A stretch of DNA of 64,000 bases from Tubiluchus corallicola (lineage: Eukaryota > Priapulida > Priapulimorpha > Priapulimorphida > Tubiluchidae). The DNA lies in NCBI GenBank assembly GCA_030141605.1, contig JAQGDQ010000042.1, positions 1 to 64,000 of the forward strand. The letters are read 5' to 3'. Each line of letters starts with the position of its first letter. The stretch's first letter is position 1. Below the pieces are notes generated by a model. It did not search any database. It saw only the letters and a list, made by a program, of their open reading frames with translations, and was not told the DNA's origin. A program made the translations under genes and the position numbers. Positions 47,871-60,187 of the stretch are shown here, piece by piece.

Positions 47871-49062
47871 CTCGACCAAATAGTTCCAGTCGAACTGGTT
47901 TAAAAAATTGCAGAAAAACACAGTTTTCACTTTATAATAGCAACGTTGAACATTATCGTCAAGCAGAGCCTATAAATGAACTGCACAAACTAGATTGCCA
48001 TAGCATTTAAGATCTGAACAAATGAATGTGCACTCGTTCCGCGTAATTCCGTTTATTCAACCGGACAGACATAATTTACAAGCAGATTTTGTAGCAGTCC
48101 TAATATAGGCAGATTCTTACAGGAAAACCTGTTGAAATGCTTGGTAAACAAAATCAATAGCTGTCTTCTCCAAACTTCCATTACAACTAACAAGGAGATT
48201 TATTTTATTATCTGAGCACAGTCGGGTAGGCGGTTACACGCCGAGGATCTTTATTTTGCATAATGGAATTCTGCTGTTTACTATGAATGCAATGTTTGTG
48301 TAATGATACCACTCTATACAGTAGATACTGAAGCCTTTGCGCAAACTTCTCCTTCTCTTGGTCCTCCTTTCCATCTCTTGCTTCCTCTTCTCTTCCCCCT
48401 GTGCCCCTCTCTCATTTCTCAACTATATTTGTTTGTAAAATACGAAGACCACGTACGGTGCTTCTTTTTACAATAGCACCCGCTTCGTGTTGTAGCGGAT
48501 ACGCCTCCAAGTCAAAATTGCCGTGCTTCGATATAAAGCAAACTATACCGTCCTGTTGAATTTGAACTCATCTCACGTTTACTGATGTCAGTGATTGCAG
48601 AGCTGAACAAAACTGACAAAAACTGCCAACATTGAAGATGATGCTTCAAAAAAATCGTTCGAAATATTGTACCTTGTTGCATTTACACTCGAAAAACGTC
48701 GCAATAAGCTCATCTATATAGCAACACTTTGGCATAAGAGGTTACAGAAGGTCGGTATTTTGTTTGTGTTACGCAGCCAGCAGTGTTATGAAGATCATAA
48801 TAAAGAGAACAAAACCTAACCACAATAACAAACAACATCGTCTTAAAGTGAAATTATGCTAATAATTTACCTATCCACTTTTTCGTTTTACAGTGTCAAT
48901 TCATGCAATAAAAAAATGAAAGATTGTTTTTGTCCACTTTGTGCCGCTGGTGATTGATATTCATTGTAAGTTAATTACTTCTTTTTAATGTGTAGTTATC
49001 GTCCAAACGTATATACGCCAAATCCGCCAATAGGTCGTGTTGATCGTAACAACTGTGACCAT
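47871..49062. other. No gene recognised
   Basis: No exon or RNA gene could be supported. A segment near 48490-48540 has a weak tRNA-like look but fails on inspection. Confidence 0.45.
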
Positions 49063-49177
49063 GCCTGTCTGTCTGTCTGTCTGTCAGTCTGTCTGTCTGT
49101 CTGTCTATCAACACGGATGGACGGATGGATAGACAGACAGACTGAAAGACAAACAGACAGAGAGACAGATAGATATG
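49063..49177. repeat. Inverted microsatellite pair (GTCT)n / (AGAC)n
   Basis: CTGTCTGT repeats (about 49063-49110) are followed, after a 20-bp GGATGGAC-rich centre, by AGACAGAC-type repeats (about 49131-49175) on the same strand. The two halves can pair as an imperfect hairpin. Confidence 0.85.
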
Positions 49178-51226
49178 CTGTGGGACCTATAAGGATTGAA
49201 CAACCGTTATTATCACTGGGGTGCAATTATATCCAGGCTGTCCCGACTTTTTTGTATTATTTTCTTTCGAGCAAGTTTGTTTCAAAATTCAACAAGGGTT
49301 GGCTTGTTCCATCGCTATTAGCTTACGAACGAATTCAGTACGTAACGTGTTTTGTCTAAGTTATGTCAAGGTCAAAGCAAAGTAATGTTGAACTGGCTCT
49401 ACCATCCAACATGCAAACATGCCGTAATACTTGATACAAGCATGCTAGTTTTTTAATACATATTCTCGCCCGTTAAACGTATGTACTGTGTTTATAATCA
49501 ACTTTACATAGAATCATAAATGTGTCACCAACTCTACGTTGCACAACGTGCCGTGGTTTGCACTCTGCTACTGCCTGAGCTAATTTGAATTGATTGATAT
49601 TCTACTAGCTCAAGTCAAGCACAGTCGATGACCTGTGAATAAGTGACCCGCAATTTTACAACTCTACTGTGATTGCATTGTTAATTAGTACATGGACGAA
49701 TGCTGATACGGCTCTACTCTTCAATGAAATCACAACAACAGAACTCGAACAAGCGATGTTTATACAGCAAATTGATAGATGATTTATTGAGAAATGATAG
49801 ACGATACGGGAACAGAAATAAGAATACTAGCTCTTTGCAAGATGAAAAATGGCCTTTCTTTCATTACTGAGTAAATGTTCCTATTCTTCTGTGACATGAA
49901 ACTTTACATTTCGCGTTGACATTATTGAGTGAATAGCAAAGTGGTCGAATGACAGTAAAGCTAAATAAAAATGTCAAATAAAAATTAAACTTTATTAAGT
50001 AAAAGAGTTCATTTTACGTTTTTATTCTAGCAGCGTGTTCACACTTCACAGTACTTCTCATGTATACTGCGCCGACGTTGATTATTTCTAATGCGCCACT
50101 ACTTTGCCCCCCCCCCGCTGTTAATCTCATCTATAATGGACTGGGTTGTGATAATATTATTATTCTTGAATCTCTGAATGTATTTACAGGCCCCACATTT
50201 GCGCAATTTTATGCTTAGGGAGACCTGTTTTCTTTCGTCAGTAACTACTTGTAGTCCTCCAAATTCTGAGCACGCCTGTAAGGGCCCTTAGAGCCTTTAG
50301 TGAGCTAACAGAGAGGACTTGCTAATTCACTGCTTTTAATCTCATTACTACCAACAACGTGCTAATCAACAAGAGATGATTTAGTCACGGGTGAAGGTTA
50401 GGTAACGTGGGTCCTTAAAGACAATGTCCTTTTTGCGTCATGTATTTCTACGACCTTTACAGTCCACGTTTACATTGACCGATCACTTCGGCTAAAGGGC
50501 GATGGTCAACGCATTAAAAGTACTAAAACAAGTCTGTAATGGTCAGCAGTGGACTTGGCGGTTTTCCTTGTCAACTGAATTTTAAAGTTTCAAAAGAAGA
50601 GAGTCTAAAATTTCCGTATACGTAAAGTAAAGTGTTAGCTTTTGTAAGTCATCGTTATTAAAGATTGCTGCACTCACCTGAGATTACGAATATAGCTCAT
50701 TCAACCATGCAATTATTATTTTCGTTATCTGGCTAGCAGCTGTGAAGCCTGAAGGAGTCATGGGATTCACTGGAAGATCTTTGAATAGTGCTTGTGAGAA
50801 ATGGCTCGAGTAGATTAACCTGGAAGGAAATCTGATGCAAACGCTTGATCGTAAAGGTTTAAGAACCTCTAGGGATTTTCAACGCTTTGCTGACCTTTTA
50901 TTACAAATTACGCACATAATTCTTGTGCTCCTGAAAAGGCTCCTTTACCAAGAAGAGAAGGAAATTACGCAGAATACACTAGCCAACAGCAATATTTTAA
51001 TTGTATCTTCAACTAGACAAGTCAGACCTGATAAATATTGGCAATTAATTATATAGTGCAATAAGTTACAAATTAATGTGCTGTTCAATCAATAGTATGA
51101 TTTGTTTTTCTGCGTCTATTTTTAGTATCTTGTTTTTATATCAAGGTTGCAATGTTTATTACAACACTCGATCAAGATGCAAAGGAGTCGAATAACGTAG
51201 CTTGTTATCGAGTTAAAATAAATGTT
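49178..51226. other. No gene recognised
   Basis: Intergenic DNA. A poly-C run lies at about 50107-50116. No supported coding exon. Confidence 0.45.
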
Positions 51227-51228
51227 TT

Positions 51229-51415
<187 letters not shown>

Positions 51416-52103
51416 TTGTCGTTTGTTTTGTTTGTTTTGTGTGTATGTATATTTATGTTATGCGGAATTCTCTTGTATTACTTACTCACTTACAAAAAAC
51501 AATCCTCAATAGGAAGATAGTCTATGACATTGACTATGATAGTCTACACCTAAGCCCTAACTCCGCCTGACGTCAGTATGAAGGCAGACCACACCTAGGC
51601 TCAGCCTTTGTATAATCTTGACCTGTGTATCTGTTCTTTTAGCTTGTATATCTTGGGATGAACAAGTGATTAATCTCATCAGGTCTCTCAACAAATGGTC
51701 GCAGAGCATGTTTAGCACAGAGTACAACAAAGTTAAGAAAACAGAGGCTAGAGAGTAAATGAACGGGTAGCCAACCGGTTCATCACTCGCTCTGGATAGT
51801 CTCATTTAACAAATTAATTCTGGCTGCTTATCTTGTTGAGGGAGAATGAATAACATGAGATTTGAACGTAACTAAGCCTTCATTCAGAGTGTGATGTTAG
51901 AAGATTAGACTTCGTAATGATAATAATCCACAGTAAGTAAGCTTTAGCACACGGAGAGCTGGATTCCTCTGTGTGCCACTCTGTAATAAATGACATTAGT
52001 ATCAGCCATTCTAAAGCTTTGCTCTAATTTTGACTTCTGATTTATAGAGAGGAATTAGAATATGAAAGAGCTCTCCCGAGACTTGCAATTTTAATATAAG
52101 AAA
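51416..52103. other. No gene recognised
   Basis: No exon, RNA or transposon could be supported. Confidence 0.45.
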
Positions 52104-52228
52104 ACGTTGAATACCCTTGCTTAAAAATAATTATACAGTCTAAAAATAAGTGAGACTGTATTTTTAAGTTTCTGTAAGATAAGGTAAAATATTTTTTCAG
52201 GCTACAAGTATTAGGGTATTCAATGTTT
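52104..52228. repeat. Small inverted-repeat element, about 125 bp
   Basis: CGTTGAATACCCTTGC near the left end and ATTAGGGTATTCAATG near the right end are inverted copies with a few mismatches. A second perfect stem (TACAGTCT/AGACTGTA) lies inside. It could be a short MITE, but no target duplication is clear. Confidence 0.45.
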
Positions 52229-52521
52229 GTTATAGAGAGGAGCTTACGATAAACAGTTGCAACAGATGTGGCCTCTATTTACTTATTGTATTTTGCATGG
52301 GTAGGCAATTAGAGATTGAAATTTGTGCATTATGTGGAAACGTATTCGTGTTTTTTAAATGGATAAAAATAACCCACTAACCTGAGAACCGTGACATCGT
52401 TTACAAATTGTTTTTATTACTACATGTGCTTATTTATTTTTTGTCTGTTGTTGTATTAAACATTTTATACAATGTTCACACTGATGTACATATCGAGTCA
52501 ATCGAAAGTAAAGGATAATAA

Positions 52522-52850
<329 letters not shown>

Positions 52851-53609
52851 TTTGGACAAAAACGTTAGAAACTTTGTAGCTTTCACAACGTGAAGGCGGT
52901 GATATGTCAATGGCAAAGACAATACTGTCAATACAGTACTTTACAAAGTGTTGCATTAGCTGCTTGGAAAAGATGCAATAAAATACAACAAAAATAGAGA
53001 GCGAGTCCTTTACAAATTCAGAAACTGAGACTCACTTTTCGTTTTAACACGTAATAAAAAAAGTCTGCCGAAAAGTTTCATAATGCATGTTTAATAAAAG
53101 ATAAGATTTTCCATTAACCGTTCGGCATCTTCTAGCATCAGTGCTTAATCATTTCATTGAATCTTCTTGGTATTTGAAAGATAATACTGAAGTAATCTAT
53201 TGAATGCAGTGTATTGGGTTTGAAGCATCAGATTGTACGATTTTTCATAAAGAGAAAATTATCTAGACGTTGAACGATCTGAAAAACTGCCGATGTTCTT
53301 TTCTTGGATTTAGCTAGAAGAACCATTTTTATTTCTGCCATTGCTTATTTAGAATACTGCAGATTGTGTAATGGAAGCGCGAGAAACTTCCCATAGGTTA
53401 AACACGTTTATTGTGCCACCCATGTCGTCTGCCATTCAAGTTGAGCGGCGAAATGAAAATAGTTCTTAAAACTACATGATTCAGTTTAGGCTTACTAAAC
53501 GAATGTTCTCTGTACTATCGTACTATTCCCTGTAAAGACCAGCAGTAGCCAGTCTTAGGTTTGTAGAGAATCTGATCACATGTTTCTCTTAGCTCCACTT
53601 ATTGCTTTA
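52851..53609. other. No gene recognised
   Basis: No supported feature between two long microsatellites. Confidence 0.45.
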
Positions 53610-53610
53610 A

Positions 53611-53688
<78 letters not shown>

Positions 53689-53806
53689 GAGGAGGAGGAG
53701 GAGGAGGAGGAGGAGGAGGAGCAGCAGCAGCAGCAGCAGCAGTAGTAGGTGGTGGTGGTGATGGTGGTGGTGGTGGTGGTGGTCGTCGTCGTCGTCGTCG
53801 TCGTGG
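53610..53806. repeat. Compound triplet repeat: AGT, AGG, AGC, GGT, CGT in series
   Basis: An uninterrupted chain of triplet blocks in the same phase: about 80 bp of AGT, then AGG, AGC, a few AGT, GGT and CGT. Successive blocks mostly differ by a single base of the unit. Confidence 0.96.
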
Positions 53807-54380
53807 TCGTGGGATTACAGAGACAACAAAACAAGTTGTTTCAAAACAAAATACTGTTAAATACAAAACAATGTGTCCAGTGTAACAGTGTAAGACAAAT
53901 ACGTTCCACGATGTATGAACATGCCAGTAGGACGTAACTGGACGTTCGGTTACGAACTGCAATTATAACAAGAACAACTCTGTACTTCTGCCTGTCATGT
54001 TGAGATAAGAACAAATTCATGAATACGGCATTTGTTGAAAAACTTTGTCATGATGATGATAGGCTTTTGGGGGATAAAAACGTGGGTCTCTATTGACATT
54101 ATCGTTAATACTGGGCAAAACCTCAGTAGTAATGCCTAAATCTTCCGCTGTCATGATTATTGAGATAAAACGTTAAATATTTTGTTCAAATTCCATTAAA
54201 ATATTTTTTGTTTGATCGCAGGCTGATCTGTTTTATCGCACTTAACTTGCCGAGTTTTAATTCAAAAGTCAGAAAGGATCGTCATTTGCATGTTAACAGT
54301 CAGCATTCGGTTCACTGGCAAGAGAAAGAAAGATGATTTAAATATCATGAATCTGTCAGATATAAGAAGTTATCCTTCAT
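53807..54380. other. No gene recognised
   Basis: No exon or transposon could be supported. Confidence 0.45.
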
Positions 54381-54381
54381 C

Positions 54382-54462
54382 AAAATAAGCTATACGCGCT
54401 ATTGATATATTTATGTACCATAAAATAAGCTATAAGGGTTATTGATATATTTATGTACCATA
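54382..54462. repeat. Two-copy tandem repeat, unit about 39 bp
   Basis: AAAATAAGCTATA followed by ATTGATATATTTATGTACCA occurs twice in a row, with differences only in the middle (CGCGCT versus AGGGTT). Confidence 0.8.
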
Positions 54463-54779
54463 TTATATTAATTGCTAGAAATTAAAACTCTACTTCTAAG
54501 AGAATAAGCAAATCACGTAATAAAACGTATACCTTTGTTATACGAGACTTTCAAATTTTCAAGACTGTGTGCCAAAGTGCTTAGCAATGACCGATAAAGA
54601 TTTTTTGACAAGGTAGCTACAGGGATAAAAGTTTCGAATTAAATTGTTGTTTCTGATGCAAAAAAAGGCGACGATGCTGCACCTTGTCTTTTATCGTCTC
54701 TATAATCACTGGTTAGTAGATGTCCTAGATATTTCTCTTCATTAGAAGCACATATATAGTTATTAGACAACCACAGCCA

Positions 54780-55140
54780 TCAATGCGTACATTAGCCATC
54801 GAATTAGGTTTCAAAGAAGGAAGTTTAGTTTTCTTCGTGTTAATAGTGACTTCTAATTTATTTTATTCATGCAATTGATGTATTTATCAGTGAGCTGTTG
54901 CAAACCCTTGAAGGCAGAGGCGATTAAGCAAGTATCATCCGAGTAAATCAAGTGGTTTGCATATGTATTCGCAAGATAGCAACCTAGATGGGTGTTAGTT
55001 AGATTATTGTTGGCATCATACATATACGTATTGTATAATTTTGGAGACAAGAGACTGCCTTGTCTCCGTTAAGCCGTTAGAAACTGCGAAATTAGCAGAC
55101 ATAACTTCACCCCTCTTAAGCACATATGTTGTCTCGTGCA
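54780..55140 (-). mobile_element. Decayed non-LTR reverse transcriptase fragment
   Basis: The minus strand reads, with breaks, MSANFAVSNG, RQGSLLSPKLYNTYM and TNTHLGCYLANTYANHLIYS followed by DDTCLIA. This matches reverse transcriptase blocks with the RQG-LSP motif and the catalytic Y-x-DD box, here YSDD. A stop interrupts the segment before RQGS. No intact ends were found. Confidence 0.7.
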
Positions 55141-57140
55141 CCATATATACAATATCTTACAAATCTTTACTGAACATATGGGCTTCCTTGGCTGTATTTA
55201 CCAATTTTTTTTGAAGGGATTGTCCAGCAAACAGGATTGTGTAGAGCTAAAATTACATTTTTATACAAGTTTTCGATGTTAAAACAGTGTTGCATATTGC
55301 AACAATTCAGCTACAGAGTCAAATGGGATTTGAATGAAGAAAAATAAAATACCACTAAGCACTTCGTATGAGGAGATTTCGTGTTGTTTAGCTTTTTCAA
55401 AATCAACCCGTTTTACATATTGAGAATTAGAGGGAAAACTTATAGAATCTTCTGCGGTATTGCTTTTTTGGCCAAAATACCATCAGCCATATTGCAAATA
55501 CTTAAAAAACTAATTGGCGTATGATCAGACGTAGATAATTCGTCGTGTACATTGATATTAGTGATAACTCGATCAAAAGCACGAGAGCACATGCTCAAGC
55601 CATGACGTTGTATTATGAGATGGGCAAACTTAAGTAAGAATAGATACTGAAAGTTCGTTTTTTATTTACAAAATATCACAGTCTTGTAAAATAAAAAACG
55701 AACCGTTCGGCAATTATATCATAAAAAGTGAATTTTTTAATCTCAAATTTCTGTGTTTGCTGTAACCGATGTCCGTGTCAAAGCTATCATGGATTATTAG
55801 CACCAAGCATCGTGGACAATAAGCTAAATCGGTTTCTGCATACATCAGGAAGAATGCCTAACCGGACTAGCTGCGTTAAATGCAAATCAGTAAATCAAGA
55901 CAATGCGATTCGAGATGACGGTCAGCTGTTGCGCAACAAGGTTTAAGACTGCACTTTTATCGTTCGGCTGATACCAAATTGATAACTTAATGAACACACT
56001 TAACCACCTATTTCGTGCAAAGTATCAGAGCACTTTATACACGTCATTACTGGGCAAACACCGGAGAGTTTATACACAGTCTACCACTCTCGTTCTATTT
56101 TTCTCCATTCTCTGTTGTAATTAACTTAATAGGTTGAGAAGTAGAGATACCTAAAATATACCTAAAACAATAAAGCAAAAACAACATATCCATAACATTT
56201 TTTATTACCAGACATGCGTAGTCAATAAAAATACGTGTAAAAGTAGAACTTTTCATAAATCTTTACCTCGAAATTTGAATAACGAACAGTAATTCACAAT
56301 AATCCAAAAAATCTTTCTAAGTAATGATAAGTACCATTCTTGACTGTTTGAAATACTATTTGAAAAATACTCGTAAATAAAAAAAAACTTTTTGTGCAAT
56401 AGCGTATTTCGATTACAAATAAGGCAACAAACTGAAACTAAACAAAACTGATAGGTACAGAATATAGGCAAGGCAATAGAACTAGCACAGTATTTTCGCA
56501 AAAGGCACGATTAGGAAAGCAAAAACTGACATATTATCAGCTTCAACAACACTGTAAGTATATTGTGAAACTAAAATTTTTTACTTTATTGCCTTTTTAA
56601 TTATAAATATACTTGTGGATTTTCTTTAGTATATTGTTATTATAGCATAGTGCTCAAAATTGCACTGAAGTAGTATGTTCAGTTTATTTGTGCATCATAT
56701 TTCTGCATCAAATTCCAGTTTTGTGGAAGTCCATTTCAGAACCATGGATAACTCCGGTTAACAATGTATGACTCTCGCTAATTCAGTCCAATCAGGATCA
56801 AACACTATCTAAGTATAATATAGCAACTTGTTAACAATTATTAAAAACATTTTAGCATTACATTCTCAGTTTTATTAAAAACAAAATAAGACAATTAGTT
56901 AAATGTATAATTATTATGCTATGTACATATAAAAATAATTTTATATTATTTTGATAAAAAATGAGTGGTATATAAAAATAAATTGCAATGTAGAAGACGC
57001 CAAGTACACTTGCAGAATATTTGTTTTACTTTTCTATGTATAGTCTAAGCATCAGGAATGCTTATACACTGCAGCACCTAATTGAAAGTCAAGAATATTA
57101 TCATGCATAATCTAAAGGGAATTCAGATAAATTTACTATT
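55141..57140. other. No gene recognised
   Basis: AT-rich DNA. A long-stem hairpin lies at 55654-55702. No exon could be supported. Confidence 0.45.
55654..55702. repeat. Hairpin with an 18-19-bp stem
   Basis: TTCGTTTTTTATTTACAA and TTGTAAAATAAAAAACGAA are inverted copies that differ by one extra base, with a 12-base loop. Confidence 0.65.
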
Positions 57141-57577
57141 ATTCATAAGAATCTCTGCAATGAGGCAAACAGTTATCATCAGCAGTTACCATGCTTCATG
57201 GGTTTTGGGGCTTAACTGGACCCTCCACATGCAATCCATTAGCCAAGACACTAGCTGGCTATTCTGCTATATTGCCATAACCTCAACAGAGGCAGCTTAT
57301 TCATCCCAAGCTGATTTAATGCAAAAGTTCTAATGACTAACAGTGGATTAATTTTTGTCCTGGGCAATGTTTCACTCCTTTGGTTGTTCCCTTGCTGGTT
57401 GTTGCAAGGGCATTCCAGTCAGCATGGGATGAATAATTCCACATTTGAAATTATGATAACATAGCAGAATAGCCAGGTATTGTCTTGGGTATAGAGCTGC
57501 CATGTGGAAGGGTCCAGTTAAGCCCCAAAACCTAATGAAACATGATAGCAGCTTGCCTCAATGCAGAGATTCATATG
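57141..57577. repeat. Long imperfect inverted repeat (arms about 115-125 bp plus an inner block)
   Basis: The left arm, about 57144-57268 (AATCTCTGCAATGAGGCAA, GGTTTTGGGGCTTAACTGGA), is the inverted copy of about 57462-57577 (GTCCAGTTAAGCCCCAAAAC, GCCTCAATGCAGAGATTC). A further inner pair is TTATTCATCCCAAGCTG (57298-57314) and CAGCATGGGATGAATAA (57420-57436). The centre has a small hairpin CCTTGC/GCAAGG. It contains no plausible gene and looks like a fold-back element. Confidence 0.8.
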
Positions 57578-58244
57578 TATAACAGTGAATTAGTTTTTCT
57601 CCTACTTGAGGTTTCACTCCTTTGGAATTGAAATAAAATATCAATTACTGACCAACCTAGGTAACTTTGTTTTAAAGTATACAAAATTGTAGCAATATAG
57701 TCACCATTTGAGCCAAAATCTACAAAATTTCTAGAGATCAGAACAGTGACAATAATTGGAATGCAAACAATTAAACGGATGAGCTAAACTGACAAACAAA
57801 ACAGTTACAAGTATATAAACTTTGCAATCGTTCACTACAAAAATATAAATAAGCGGGAAACAAAGCATTACAAATAACATAGTTACTATAAAACAATAGT
57901 ATGCAAAATCAATGAGTCTAGTTGACAATGTACTTGTTAATGTAATACACACTTCTACACAATATGAAAACATAATCAATCTCCTGTGACAGTAAATAGG
58001 CAAGACATCTAAATCAGTTTAGCACCCAGACGAATATAATTAATAATCAACAAGCTTGAATACTACACAGCTGTAATTACTTCTAAATCTAAAAATGCTT
58101 TTCAACATGATTTGACATTTTCAAAAAGGCCCATGTCATTTCAAAAACAATCAATGACTATCTGCTCAGCTTTCTTTATTCAGTCACATTGAGAGATACT
58201 CAACATATATTACATAGTGAGCAGCAGAGAAGAAACATCCAAAA
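57578..58244. other. No gene recognised
   Basis: AACAGTGAATTAGTTTTTCTCC with TTTCACTCCTTTGG at about 57582-57622 is a direct repeat of AACAGTGGATTAATTTTTGTCC at about 57340-57380, tied to the fold-back element. Nothing else could be supported. Confidence 0.45.
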
Positions 58245-58556
58245 TTCATGCTTCATCTTCTATACACTATCCCAAATTCATGCTTATCTTCCATACACCA
58301 TACCAATTTCATGCTTCATCTTCTATACACTATCCCAATTTCATGCTTCATCTTCCATACACCATACCAATTTCATGCTTCAGCTTCTATACACCATCCC
58401 AATTTCATGCTTCATCTTCCATACACCATCCCAATTTCATGCTTCACCTTCTATACACTATCTCAAGTTCATGCTTCATCGTCCAGACACCATCCCAAGT
58501 TCATGATTCGTCATCCATACACCATCCCAAGTTCATGATTCGTCGTCCATACACCA
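58245..58556. repeat. Minisatellite, 31-32-bp unit, about 10 copies
   Basis: The unit is close to TTCATGCTTCATCTTC then TATACACTATCCCAAT. Copies begin at 58245, 58277, 58308 and so on; the last copies drift to CATGATTCGTCGTCC. Because 32 is not a multiple of three and no unit phase contains a stop, all three plus-strand frames stay open across it. Confidence 0.9.
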
Positions 58557-58899
58557 TGCGTCTCTCTGTTCATCCGGTATTTCGCTGTTTCTCGCTTCTT
58601 CGCGAAACTTTTCCAACTGCTGCAGTTCCGACTAAAAGAGTCAAATAAATAGTTAACGGTAGTAAATTGTCATGTATGAATACAGCCATCAAAATAGTAA
58701 ATTTTATTCAAAACATTTTATTTCTCCCTTTCAATAACAGTGTGACTGTTACTTAAAAAGTTGACACATATTTTGTGCAAAAACCACTATTGGGTGCACA
58801 GGATATAAATAAACAAGAATAAAAACAAACATCATAAGCAAAAAATGAAGTTAAACAGCTTACAGCTAGTTTATAAACAAATCATTCTCTTTATGAATT

Positions 58900-59064
58900 T
58901 TATACAGGTTTGCGTTTTCTAATGTGATAAATTTCCTTCGTTATCTGATTGTACTTGTGGCTGTTACAATCAACAATTCTGAAGTTCTTTTCAGAAATAG
59001 CCTTGTCATGTTTCAATGAAAGCACAAAATTTAACTGATTGTTTGGATTTTTATCTGGATTCAT
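58900..59064 (-). other. Short open frame, possible retroelement tail
   Basis: A 54-codon frame starts MNPDKNPNNQLNFVLSLKHD and ends EIYHIRKRKPV with a TAA stop. The E-x-x-HIRKR-P style is loosely like the C-terminal end of GIY-YIG endonucleases of Penelope-like elements, but the match is too short to be sure. Confidence 0.25.
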
Positions 59065-60010
59065 AGTTCACCTCTCAACTACATGTTGAAAAGGTGAATC
59101 TAGTGGATCTATGTTCAGTGGTCTTGTCTAACCATCTGCACGGTACTAGATACCTGATTACTGTGACACTGAGCACAATGGGGTAGAACACGATAGAGTA
59201 ATATAAACTAAGCGAAATGTAATTTTATTCACACTTAATAATGGCTCATTTCGTCACACATATCACTTCATTTGTCATGCATTAATAAATTAATTAATAA
59301 TAATAGACCCCTAATAATGAATTAGCCTAGTCAAGGTGCAGTTTGACGTAAAATTTCAGGGTAGATTGGTGTCGACCCATGAGTGACTATCAGTACAACA
59401 TTCAATTATGACACCATCATTTTTCCATCTGCCATCAATCGTGTATGTTCCACTGTTGTGAGCTATGTTAAAGATCAGTCTTAGCTCTCATCTTTGGTTT
59501 TTGTAGTTTCAGTCTAGTATTCTACATGAAGTAAATGCAGCTACATCTGCTTATAATTAATACACTTCAGCTATTTCAATGAGCTGATATAGAAATGTAG
59601 ATACTATGTATAACTCAAACATCTAGGGACCGGAAAATTTGTTCAGAGTCATGCGAAAGTAATAGAGCAAATCTTAGCATTTTTGCTGAAATTGTCAGCT
59701 AAAATCGTAATGTGGTGCACACTTTCGCTTAGGAGGCTGCTCGAGGTAGGCGAGGTAATTTCAATTAGATTAAAGGGAAAGATGAAAGGAAAAATCTATT
59801 CTACGAGATCTGTTCGAGATGCGCAAGAATTCGAGTTATACGTAGTTTACTGTAATTGCAAAACTGATATTCATTATTCACTGCATTTTAATCATTGCCG
59901 CTGTTGTTTTTCTTGGCAATAAAAAACCAAAAAAGAATCTATAAGAACAACAACAGATCTCTTATAACTAGTTGTAAGAAATACTTAGGTAGATTTATTC
60001 ATATTCATAT
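59065..60010. other. No gene recognised; downstream of the TBC gene
   Basis: A plus-strand frame at 59683-59922 and a minus-strand frame at about 59350-59470 (HNSGTYTIDGRWKNDG) do not match a family I know, and no splice or start context supports them. Confidence 0.35.
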
Positions 60011-60091
60011 ATTTATTTCTTCTTTCTAGCCGTAACCTTTTAAATTGACTCATTTATAACTTGTTAAAAATACAATCACAATAGCAACTAA

Positions 60092-60187
60092 TTATAATGC
60101 ATAAGCTACCTTTATTGCAACCAACAGCGATTCCCGTTTAGCTTTGATGTACTTGCGAGAGAATGGATTAAAATCATTGAAAGCCAT
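60092..60187 (-). CDS. TBC gene exon d, C-terminal
   Basis: The acceptor TTTGTAG precedes ATGGCTTTC (not a start codon here). It encodes MAFNDFNPFSRKYIKAKRES, then LLVAIK at 60110, where GTAGCT could be a donor. Without splicing the frame adds VAYAL and stops at TAA 60094-60092. AATAAA occurs on the minus strand at 60017-60012 and 59999-59994, so this may be the last exon. The family motif AFND-NPF is conserved. The usual ELEAIRE-type extension was not found. Confidence 0.75.
   Translation of the reverse strand: MAFNDFNPFSRKYIKAKRESLLVAIKVAYAL

Noticed and set aside
48480-48560. Possible tRNA-like box A (TAGCGGATACGCC)
   Set aside because: No acceptable box B at tRNA spacing and no cloverleaf arms.
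53576-53962. Pro/Thr/Ala-rich and Val/Gly-rich frames resembling low-complexity proteins
   Set aside because: Encoded by chained triplet repeats, with no conserved flanks or start context.
58189-58648. Three overlapping frames of 96-143 codons
   Set aside because: Product of a 32-bp minisatellite lacking stops. No gene is indicated.
59683-59922. 79-codon plus-strand frame (SLRRLLEVGEVISIRLKGKM)
   Set aside because: No recognisable family and no supporting splice or start context. It may be chance in a region with few stops.
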